From Methylococcales bacterium (GTDB lineage Bacteria; Pseudomonadota; Gammaproteobacteria; Methylococcales; Methylomonadaceae): a stretch of DNA of 21,330 nucleotides. The DNA lies in assembly GCA_023134955.1 (NCBI GenBank), contig JAGLUC010000021.1, forward strand, positions 1 through 21,330. The letters are read 5' to 3'. Positions within the stretch are counted from its first letter, which is position 1, and every line of letters begins with the position of its first letter. Under the pieces are notes generated by a model that saw only the letters and a list, made by a program, of their open reading frames with translations, made no database searches and had not been told where the DNA came from. The translations under genes and the position numbers were made by a program. Positions 14,842 through 21,330 of this stretch are shown in pieces.

Positions 14842-17800
14842 ATGAATATTAAAAAATATCTTTCATTATTATTATTGACATCCTTTAGTGTTTATGCTGA
14901 TACTTGTGAAATTGGTTCTGGGTCTGCTTTTCGTTGGTATGATGGTACAAATTCAACAGGTGTGAATTTTGATTTAGCAACTAATTGTATTGGTATTTTC
15001 ACTGAAAACATAGGTTGGGATGAACGAGAATGTAGGTCTGGTATTGATGGAACTCCAATGCAATACGCTAGAAGTAATCAAACTGGTATTGTTTATGGTT
15101 CTTATGATACAGCCATATTTGGAATATGTCGTAATCCGCCAGTTGGTGAACAGGAAGAAGATCTACCAAAAAGTCTTAAAAATAAAAGCTTTGGCCAACT
15201 CTGCGATGATGAAAGCACTTTCGGCAACCCCTGCAATGCATCCAATGGCAACAAATACCAAAAAGAAACCGATTATACTGGAAATAACACCCAATTAAGC
15301 TTCATCCGTCATTACAACAGCGGATTAGGCGCAGTCGATAATGGCATAGGTTATGGCTGGGTGCATCAATGGGCGGCAAAACTTGACATTAGCTCAAACA
15401 AAATCACCATACAACAATCTGATGGGCGTGGTGAATCGTTTGTGTTACAAAACAACCTATGGCAAGGCGATGCTGATACCCAGTTAGCCTTGGTACAAGA
15501 CAGTACAGGCTACACCTTATCTAATAAAATCGGCACAGTTGAGCGTTATGATCTAAACGGTAACCTGCTTACTAAAACCGATTTAACTGGCAAACAAACC
15601 CAGTATAGTTACAATGCTGAACAGCAATTAATCACACTGACTAGCCCTTTCGGTCATAGTTTACAATTTAACTATAACGCAGATAAGCGTATTGAGTCTG
15701 TTATCACCCCAAAAGGTGAAATTTACCAATATCAATATGACTCTACAGGCAACTTGGTTCAAGTTATTTACCCAGATAATAGCTTTAAGCAATACCATTA
15801 CGAAAACACTGGCTTTCCTCATGCCTTAACGGGAATTACCGATGAAAATGCTGATCGTTATGCCACTTTCGCTTATGCAGCGGATGGTAAAGCCATACTC
15901 ACCCAACATGCACAAACAGATAATTCAGTACCACAAGAAAAATTTGCCTTAAGTTATGATTCAGACACGCAAACCACAGTAACCGATGCAATAGGTACCA
16001 TTGAAGTACTCACCTTTGAGGAAAACCTAGGCGTTAAAAACCTGCTCAGTCGTATAAACCAAACTGACAACAAAGGCATCAATCGTAGTTATGATGACAA
16101 TAACAACCGACTCAGCAAAACCGATGCCGAAGGTAAAATAACGTCTTACGTCTACAATGCAAGCAATCAACGTATTCGTAAAACAGAAGCGGTAGGCAGT
16201 AATGCAGAAAAAGTGACCGAATATCAATACCTGAGTAATGGGCTTAATTTACCCACTCAAGTGCAAACAAGCAGTGTGCTTACAGGTAACCATAAGCAAA
16301 CAATAACAAACTATAACAGTGACAATACAGTACAAAGCATCAGATTAACGGGCTACCAGCCAGATGGTACAGCCATTAGTCGTAGCACCTCATTTCAGTA
16401 CAACAACTTAGGACAAGTCATTCAAATTGATGGTCCTCAAGCAGGTAATCAAGACATTACCTCACTCAGCTATTACAACTGCAACACAGGCAACCAATGT
16501 GGACAATTGACACAAGTCAGTAATGCTTTAGGGCAAACCACAACTTACGATCAATATGATGATAATGGTCGATTAATAAAATCAACCGCAGCCAATGGAT
16601 TAATCACACACTATCAATATGACAGCCGTGGACGTGTTATCACGCTCAGCCAAACACCCACACAAAATCAAGCCCAAGCCCGTACAACGGACTATAGCTA
16701 CGATCCAGCCGGACAGTTATTAACCGTTATTCAACCCAATGGACTTCAACTAAGCTATCAATACGATGCCGCACACGGCCTGCGTAGCGTGACAGATAAC
16801 CAAGGCAATCAAGTTAACTATTTTTACGATGCAAAAGGCAACCGTACCCGTACTGAAAATAAAGACGCAAGTGGAACATTGCTCACCGCCATAGAAAAAG
16901 TCTATGACAGTCGTAACAGACTACAAAGCATCAACAATGCAGGCAATATCAATCAACAAATATACGATGCCACAGGTAACCTGTTAACAGAAATAGACCC
17001 CAATCAAAACCCAGCAACAGAGCACGCTTACGATGGCTTAAATCGTCTGCAACAAACCTTAGACGCACTAGGCAATACAACCGACTATCAATACGATATT
17101 AATAATCAATTAATACAGATTAAATCACCCAATAATGCCACAACAAAATACAGCTATGATGACTTAGGCAATTTATTACAAGAACACAGCCCAGACAGAG
17201 GCATTATTAACTATAGACATGACAACGCTGGTAATGTCATTAGCACAACCGATGCCCGTGGCATAACAGCAAACTATTACTATGACGCACTTAACCGAGT
17301 TATAGACATAGACTACCCCGGCACAGAAGAAGACATTCATTACACTTACGACAATTGCCTTAACGGAATCGGTCGCTTATGCCGAACGGAAGACCCAAGC
17401 GGAATCACGCACTATGCTTATGATGGCTATGGTAATTTAACCGAACAGCTTAAAACAACAGCAGACAAGCAATACAGCACAAGCTACAATTATAATGCCG
17501 CAAACCAAATCATCCAAACCACATACCCCAATGGGCACATTGTTAATTATCAGCGTGACGTACTGGGTAGAATTACCCAAGTCAATACAAGCACTGACGG
17601 AAAAATCCACCTTATCGCCCATAACATTCAATACCGAGGGGATGGCTTATTAACTGCCCTCACCTACGGCAACGGCAAACAAGAAAGCCGAACATACGAT
17701 GCCGCAGGACGACTTAGCTGTATACAAACAGACAGCTTACAACAGCAATGTTATCAATACGATGCCAATGGCAATATTATTGAACAGCAAAAGATAGCAC

Positions 17801-19014
17801 AACACCATGACTACGCTTATGACGTACTAGACCGATTATTACAAGAAGATACCAGTAACAACAACTGGCTATACAGCTATGATGAAAACGGCAACCGATT
17901 AACACGCAATTTAAACCAAGCGGTTAATGACTATGTATACCAACAAGACAGTAATCAACTGATGACAGTTGATCAACAAAACATAGAACTGGATGCCTCA
18001 GGAAACACCCTAACAGACAACAACGGCAAACGCCGATTTGAATACAATCAACAAGGAAGGTTGTTTAAGGTCTATCATAAAAACAAACTAAAAGCCGTTT
18101 ATACCTACAACGCACAAGGGCAGCGTAGCAGTAAAAAAATTATCAGCGAAAGCCAAAATACAAACAAAGGCAAAAACCAGACAAGGCCAATAAGTAATTC
18201 TAAAACAATTTATTATCACTATGACCAAAATGGACAGCTACTGGCAGAAAGCCATGCTAACAACAATAAACCCGAACAGGATTACATTTGGCTAAACAAT
18301 CGCCCAATAGCACAATTAAAAACCCAACTAATTGGCAAACAAGCTAAACTACAAACAGCCGAAGTGGTTTATTTACACACAGACCATTTAAACACACCAC
18401 GGATAGGAACAGATAGAGACGGAGTACTTATCTGGCGTTGGGAAAGTGATGCGTTTGGGGTGACGGATGTTGCTGTCGCAGAGAGTAATTTAGTTAAGGT
18501 TAATTTGCGGTTTCCTGGGCAGTATTTTGATGGGGAGACTGGGTTTTATTATAACTATTACAGATACTATGACCCGACAACTGGACGGTACATTACCAGT
18601 GATCCTATTGGGTTACAGGGTGGGTTGAATACATATGGGTATGTATATCAGAATCCACTTCGATACATTGATCCTGACGGACAGTTCGCTATTTTATTAC
18701 CGTTAATACCTGCTATCACAAGTACTGATATTGCTATTGGTGGCGGATTGGCATGTCTTGCCACTGGCTGTGGTGAAGCTATCGGTAAATTGCTAAGTTC
18801 AATATGGGATGATTTAGATGGCAATGTTCCTGAGTCTGCGGCAGATGATATTCCTGGTTCCAATACGTTGCCTGATAGCGAGAGTAAAAAAGATCGATGT
18901 ATTGAAAAGTGTTATCCTCTTCTCGCAGTGCCTGGGCTTAGCAGTGATATTAGGACAAATAATTTTAATATATGTCTAGATGATTGCTTAGAAAACCCAG
19001 AGAGTTGCGAGTAG
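14842..19014 (+). CDS. Secreted RHS/YD-repeat polymorphic toxin-like protein
   Basis: The 1390-residue protein starts with a Sec signal peptide (two Lys, a leucine-rich core, cleavage near VYADT at 18-21). Residues 22-131 hold six cysteines (22, 49, 64, 96, 121, 131) and run into the RHS entry motif GNPCNASNGNKY, followed by LSFIRHYNS. About 230-1170 are many YD repeats of the GRLxxxTxxxGxxxxYxYD kind, which form the cocoon-like shell. The RHS core (about 1177-1280) has YLHTDHLNTPRIG, the FPGQYFDGETGFYYNYYRYYDP segment, and the cleavage motif SDPIGLQGGLNTYGY then NPLRYIDPDG. The last about 110 residues are the variable tip: a hydrophobic, Gly-rich segment, then an acidic part and a CxxxC...CxxxC tail (DRCIEKC, ICLDDC). 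No PAAR, VgrG or other type VI signal is present, and a Sec route is implied. There is no visible ribosome-binding site or promoter next to the ATG. Toxin activity of the tip is inferred from architecture. Confidence 0.92.
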   Translation: MNIKKYLSLLLLTSFSVYADTCEIGSGSAFRWYDGTNSTGVNFDLATNCIGIFTENIGWDERECRSGIDGTPMQYARSNQTGIVYGSYDTAIFGICRNPPVGEQEEDLPKSLKNKSFGQLCDDESTFGNPCNASNGNKYQKETDYTGNNTQLSFIRHYNSGLGAVDNGIGYGWVHQWAAKLDISSNKITIQQSDGRGESFVLQNNLWQGDADTQLALVQDSTGYTLSNKIGTVERYDLNGNLLTKTDLTGKQTQYSYNAEQQLITLTSPFGHSLQFNYNADKRIESVITPKGEIYQYQYDSTGNLVQVIYPDNSFKQYHYENTGFPHALTGITDENADRYATFAYAADGKAILTQHAQTDNSVPQEKFALSYDSDTQTTVTDAIGTIEVLTFEENLGVKNLLSRINQTDNKGINRSYDDNNNRLSKTDAEGKITSYVYNASNQRIRKTEAVGSNAEKVTEYQYLSNGLNLPTQVQTSSVLTGNHKQTITNYNSDNTVQSIRLTGYQPDGTAISRSTSFQYNNLGQVIQIDGPQAGNQDITSLSYYNCNTGNQCGQLTQVSNALGQTTTYDQYDDNGRLIKSTAANGLITHYQYDSRGRVITLSQTPTQNQAQARTTDYSYDPAGQLLTVIQPNGLQLSYQYDAAHGLRSVTDNQGNQVNYFYDAKGNRTRTENKDASGTLLTAIEKVYDSRNRLQSINNAGNINQQIYDATGNLLTEIDPNQNPATEHAYDGLNRLQQTLDALGNTTDYQYDINNQLIQIKSPNNATTKYSYDDLGNLLQEHSPDRGIINYRHDNAGNVISTTDARGITANYYYDALNRVIDIDYPGTEEDIHYTYDNCLNGIGRLCRTEDPSGITHYAYDGYGNLTEQLKTTADKQYSTSYNYNAANQIIQTTYPNGHIVNYQRDVLGRITQVNTSTDGKIHLIAHNIQYRGDGLLTALTYGNGKQESRTYDAAGRLSCIQTDSLQQQCYQYDANGNIIEQQKIAQHHDYAYDVLDRLLQEDTSNNNWLYSYDENGNRLTRNLNQAVNDYVYQQDSNQLMTVDQQNIELDASGNTLTDNNGKRRFEYNQQGRLFKVYHKNKLKAVYTYNAQGQRSSKKIISESQNTNKGKNQTRPISNSKTIYYHYDQNGQLLAESHANNNKPEQDYIWLNNRPIAQLKTQLIGKQAKLQTAEVVYLHTDHLNTPRIGTDRDGVLIWRWESDAFGVTDVAVAESNLVKVNLRFPGQYFDGETGFYYNYYRYYDPTTGRYITSDPIGLQGGLNTYGYVYQNPLRYIDPDGQFAILLPLIPAITSTDIAIGGGLACLATGCGEAIGKLLSSIWDDLDGNVPESAADDIPGSNTLPDSESKKDRCIEKCYPLLAVPGLSSDIRTNNFNICLDDCLENPESCE

Positions 19015-19018
19015 AAAA

Positions 19019-19261
19019 ATGGATAAAGAACTAGCCGAATATGCTGTCAAAGTAGCTTTTAAAAGTGAATCAGATTTAAATGATTTGATCCCATTACTGA
19101 AAGAACATTGCAGCGAAAATGAATATAAAAAATTAGCAATAGCTATTGCAACAGTTGCCTCAACCATAAATACTGAGATATTGAATCATATCTATGATGC
19201 TCATCCAGAAATACGAGATGACGTTGATAGAAAAATAAACGAATATGGAAGGTTAATATAG
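19019..19261 (+). CDS. Small protein, candidate immunity protein for the RHS tip
   Basis: The 80-residue acidic, fully helical protein (MDKELAEYAVKVAFKS..., one Cys at about 30) starts 4 nt after the RHS stop. It has no signal peptide, so it acts in the cytoplasm. I do not recognise a named family. Position, size and charge are those of immunity proteins that follow RHS tips. The start has only a weak purine-rich stretch upstream, so translation is probably coupled to the RHS gene. Its end is 13 nt from the end of the convergent ATPase gene, with no terminator between. Confidence 0.75.
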   Translation: MDKELAEYAVKVAFKSESDLNDLIPLLKEHCSENEYKKLAIAIATVASTINTEILNHIYDAHPEIRDDVDRKINEYGRLI

Positions 19262-19274
19262 ACTCTTAGAATTA

Positions 19275-20027
19275 CTAACAGAGCAAGTTTCTTAACATGC
19301 CTTCATGATTATTAAGAAACTGTTTGGTTATTAAGAAATGTTCCGTTTCTGTATAAGCTGTTTCTTGTAAGTTTCCAGAATTTAGAGCAAGAATTTTTGC
19401 CAGAGGATAGGCTAGTAGGATTGGAGAGTGAGTTGCAATAATAAACTGGCAACCATCTTGAACTAATACATGCATTCTCGATAACATTGCCATAAGTCTT
19501 GTCGGTGAGAGCGCAGCTTCAGGTTCATCTAAAATGTATAACCCCTTGCCTCCAAATCTATTCATAAATAGCGCAAAAAAAGATTCACCGTGTGATTGTT
19601 CATGCAAGGAAACCCCACCATAAGAATCTATAATAGGTGGTCCGCCCGGTTCTTCATCAAGCCTTTCAATTTCTGTGGCAACATTAAAATAACTTTCAGC
19701 TCTGAGAAAAAAACCATCTTTAGGTCTTTTGTAGCTCTTGGAAAGTCTCAAACATTTATGCAAATTAGAATGTGACTTTCGAGTAGAAAAACTGAAGTTT
19801 TTCGTGCCGCCTTCAGGATTAAATCCCCAAGCGGTAGCAATGGCTTCCAGCAGTGTCGATTTACCCGTTCCATTCTCGCCGACAAAAAAAGTTACCTTGG
19901 GATGAAACTCAATAGTTTCCAGGTTATTAATAACGGGCAAGGAAAAAGGATACTGGTCGAAAGATGGAACTTTATCGCGCAGTAGCTTAGCCTCAAGCAG
20001 ATAATGCGTTGCCTGGAATGCTTTCAT
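19275..20027 (-). CDS. Small ABC/SMC-type AAA ATPase (COG3910-like)
   Basis: The 250-residue protein is a complete ABC-type ATPase: Walker A GENGTGKST (50-58), a signature-like SHGES (145-149), Walker B GLYILDEPE (162-170) and the switch His200 in IATHSP. It lacks membrane segments and the long coiled coil of SMC proteins, so it is a stand-alone soluble ATPase similar to the predicted ATPases grouped as COG3910. The function of that group is not settled; related ATPases drive several toxin and phage-defence systems. It starts 3 nt after the PIN-toxin stop and is the last gene of the XRE-antitoxin-PIN-ATPase operon, an unusual addition to a simple toxin-antitoxin pair. Confidence 0.88.
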   Translation of the reverse strand: MKAFQATHYLLEAKLLRDKVPSFDQYPFSLPVINNLETIEFHPKVTFFVGENGTGKSTLLEAIATAWGFNPEGGTKNFSFSTRKSHSNLHKCLRLSKSYKRPKDGFFLRAESYFNVATEIERLDEEPGGPPIIDSYGGVSLHEQSHGESFFALFMNRFGGKGLYILDEPEAALSPTRLMAMLSRMHVLVQDGCQFIIATHSPILLAYPLAKILALNSGNLQETAYTETEHFLITKQFLNNHEGMLRNLLC

Positions 20028-20030
20028 CTA

Positions 20031-20492
20031 TTACCCTTTAGCTATTTTATTATCAATAGTTTCGATTTTGATAATCCCCTCAAACCGTTTAAAATCCTTA
20101 ATATTATGAGTCAACAAACAAGGAATGCCATAAGCCAGCATAGTTGCTACGATATTGGCATCATGTACCTGTTTACCACCAATTTTAAAGTCACTCAGTA
20201 GTTTGATAAGTTGCTTAGTTACCAGGGAATTATCATCGGCCACCTGAAATTGTTCCTCTAAATAGCTCACCCGTTTTATCACCACTTCTGGTGTTGAGGG
20301 CTTAGCAAAAGTCTGAGGTCGAGTACGTGCTGCAATGAACTCTCGTAAAACCGGTCGACTAATCCACAAAGGGCGTTCAGATTGCTGTACTCTCTTCAGC
20401 GTATCAAATGCCTGTTGATGAAAAGGCGCACTGGCAACATTGGCGTAAATCAGAATATTGGTATCAATAAAAAGCGGTTCAGCGTCCATCAT
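20031..20492 (-). CDS. PIN-domain ribonuclease toxin (VapC-like)
   Basis: PIN-domain toxins cleave RNA, often tRNA or rRNA, with a cluster of acidic residues holding magnesium. In this 153-residue protein the cluster is Asp10 (FIDTNIL), Glu51 (VLREFIA), Asp111 (VHDANIVA) and the THNIKDF segment (Asn130, Asp133). The Asn form of the last motif is common in the family, so activity is plausible. The ATG overlaps the antitoxin end by 14 nt, the usual arrangement of a toxin-antitoxin pair. The ATPase gene follows after 3 nt. Confidence 0.9.
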   Translation of the reverse strand: MMDAEPLFIDTNILIYANVASAPFHQQAFDTLKRVQQSERPLWISRPVLREFIAARTRPQTFAKPSTPEVVIKRVSYLEEQFQVADDNSLVTKQLIKLLSDFKIGGKQVHDANIVATMLAYGIPCLLTHNIKDFKRFEGIIKIETIDNKIAKG

Positions 20493-20712
20493 CGCTATAC
20501 ATATCCTCTCTGCTCAGACTTAAACCTTCTGGCCAAATACCCAAATCATCCACAGGAAAATCCAGCGATTGCTTGTTAGTTGTTATTGTTTTTCTGCTTT
20601 TTACCCGTTCCTTTAGAAAATCAACGAAATCTTCCACTTCCGTAATCCTATCAATAGGGAGAGATTGAATTTTTTTCATCAATACCTGGGTGTTTTGCAT
20701 AGTTATTGCCAT
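20479..20712 (-). CDS. DUF2281/VapB-like antitoxin
   Basis: The 77-residue protein has an N-terminal part typical of DUF2281 antitoxins (KIQSLPIDRITEVEDFVDFL, 14-33) and a flexible acidic, proline-containing C terminus (DFPVDDLGIWPEGLS) of the kind that wraps the PIN active site. It lies just before the PIN toxin and overlaps it. The first ATG (20712) has AGGA about 7 nt upstream; the Met at residue 5 is a less likely start. It should neutralise the PIN protein. Confidence 0.85.
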   Translation of the reverse strand: MAITMQNTQVLMKKIQSLPIDRITEVEDFVDFLKERVKSRKTITTNKQSLDFPVDDLGIWPEGLSLSREDMYSDDGR

Positions 20713-20751
20713 TATTAAATCCTCATTCTTACTTTGGTAACTGTTGTTCCC

Positions 20752-21126
20752 TTATCTTTTGTTAGCAACGGCTAATTGACTAGCGGTATGCTTTAAAATC
20801 ATGCCATCAATTAACGATTGAACGGTACGCTGATCTTCGTCTGACATTTGAGTAACCGCTTCAAATTTTAGTTGCAGACCGTTAGGCAAGTCCCGTTCGT
20901 TTTCCTCAAACACCAGCCAGTCAGTCGTCACATGAAAGGCAGTGGCGATCTTTTTAAGTATCTCAACGGATGGCTGTGCCTGTCCTGCTTCATAGCGTTT
21001 GACCTGAGTAATATGCATACCCACAGTATCAGCCATTTGTTGCTGGGTTAGTTTATGTTCTTTTCTAAGCTGAATAAATCGTGTCGGGAAACTCATAGTA
21101 ATAAACACCAGTATCTGTTTATTCAT
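20752..21126 (-). CDS. XRE-family transcriptional regulator
   Basis: The 124-residue DNA-binding protein has an N-terminal helix-turn-helix of the Cro/CI type (about 15-72: FIQLRKEHKLTQQQMADTVG, then HITQVKRYEAGQAQPSVEIL and TTDWLVF) and a helical C-terminal part that may mediate dimerisation. The ATG at 21126 has AGGAG 6 nt upstream, so I prefer it to the Met at residue 11, although the first ten residues (MNKQILVFIT) lie outside the domain. It lies 39 nt before the antitoxin gene and is probably the repressor of the operon, acting on the palindrome next to its own promoter. Confidence 0.9.
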   Translation of the reverse strand: MNKQILVFITMSFPTRFIQLRKEHKLTQQQMADTVGMHITQVKRYEAGQAQPSVEILKKIATAFHVTTDWLVFEENERDLPNGLQLKFEAVTQMSDEDQRTVQSLIDGMILKHTASQLAVANKR

Positions 21127-21153
21127 AATTATCTCCTATAGTTCTAAAAGGGT

Positions 21154-21184
21154 TTGACATAAGTATCTATTTAGAGCTTATAAT
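21154..21184 (+). promoter_or_regulatory. Possible divergent promoter with 19-bp spacer
   Basis: Perfect TTGACA (21154-21159) and perfect TATAAT (21179-21184) on the plus strand are 19 bp apart, longer than optimal. The spacer contains an ATAAG-N13-CTTAT inverted repeat. It overlaps the operon promoter on the other strand and would read toward the right window edge. Confidence 0.35.
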
Positions 21185-21208
21185 AATTCCTTTAGAGAAT
21201 CATGACAA
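21180..21208 (-). promoter_or_regulatory. Promoter of the XRE-antitoxin-PIN-ATPase operon
   Basis: On the minus strand TTGTCA (21203-21208) and TATTAT (21180-21185) are separated by exactly 17 bp, about 55 bp upstream of the regulator start codon. Confidence 0.65.
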
Positions 21209-21209
21209 G

Positions 21210-21223
21210 GTTCTAAGTAGAAC
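21210..21223. promoter_or_regulatory. Perfect 14-bp palindrome, candidate XRE operator
   Basis: GTTCTA-AG-TAGAAC is a perfect inverted repeat one base upstream of the -35 box. A related half site (AGTTCTAAAA, 21140-21149) lies close to the start codon, on the other side of the promoter. This is the arrangement expected for autoregulation by the XRE protein. Confidence 0.5.
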
Positions 21224-21330
21224 AAAATCTGGGGTCAGGTCTTTGAATTATGATAACAAGGCTGAAAAATAAATGATTCTGAATTCTACGGTATCCAGTC
21301 CTTTATAAAAATCATAAATCAAATTAGAGT
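21224..21330. other. Right edge, no gene seen
   Basis: No reading frame is supported. The stretch contains GGGGTCAGGTCTTTGAATTATG (21231-21252 in part), a motif I associate loosely with the ends of REP-type transposon regions in gammaproteobacteria. I cannot confirm this from the window. Confidence 0.25.

Noticed and set aside
15700..18200. Periodic GATGGYAATxxx-like motifs as DNA tandem repeats or CRISPR
   Set aside because: They are codons of degenerate YD protein repeats of variable spacing; no identical repeat/spacer structure exists in the window.
20100..20115. Asn in place of Asp in the last PIN motif as a sign of inactivity
   Set aside because: THNxxDF is common in PIN-domain proteins and the other three acidic residues are present.
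1..21330. tRNA, rRNA or riboswitch genes
   Set aside because: No cloverleaf with the conserved TTCGAAT-type arm or known riboswitch core was seen; the GGTTCGAGTT in the MITE is part of its palindrome only.

Overview
The window looks like a chromosomal piece of an AT-rich gammaproteobacterium. The best evidence is the gene order yceD-rpmF-plsX-fabH-fabD-fabG-acpP-fabF, the classical gammaproteobacterial fatty-acid and phospholipid initiation cluster, with proteins close to the E. coli families. A methanotroph-like (Methylococcales) host is only a guess from the overall flavour: low GC, a TRAP transporter with fructose-6-phosphate aldolase, a diheme peroxidase and many small palindromic repeats.

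Region 1 (1-6471, minus strand) is housekeeping. A sigma70-like promoter lies almost on top of the yceD start codon and drives a tightly packed operon with several overlapping start/stop pairs. acpP has an additional promoter of its own. fabF, the last gene, is cut by the window edge and carries a one-base frameshift between its catalytic Cys and His residues.

Region 2 (6472-11760) is a patchwork of single genes separated by small mobile repeats. Two about 174-bp copies of one MITE-like element lie in inverted orientation around a gene for an unrecognised secreted helical protein. Then come a diheme cytochrome c peroxidase (minus), a Uma2-family nuclease-like protein, an exopolysaccharide-initiating sugar-phosphate transferase, a different 122-bp palindromic element directly after its stop codon, and a single-domain PilZ protein.

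Region 3 (11761-14181, minus) is a three-gene overlapping operon: TRAP small permease, TRAP large permease and fructose-6-phosphate aldolase. The substrate-binding subunit (DctP) that normally precedes it is absent. Instead there are about 660 bp of non-coding or decayed sequence ending in a terminator.

Region 4 (14842-19261, plus) holds a 1390-residue RHS/YD-repeat protein with a Sec signal peptide, a Cys-rich head, an RHS core and a short variable Cys-rich tip, followed 4 nt later by an 80-residue gene that is the obvious immunity candidate. Its base composition is mosaic: the middle is C-rich on the coding strand, both ends are G-rich. The start codon sits 9 nt after an intrinsic terminator.

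Region 5 (19275-21330, minus) is a compact operon of XRE regulator, DUF2281/VapB-like antitoxin, PIN-domain toxin and a small ABC/SMC-type ATPase. It is preceded by a good promoter next to a perfect palindrome. The RHS-immunity pair and the XRE-antitoxin-PIN-ATPase operon, which converge tail to tail, are the most interesting accessory systems.
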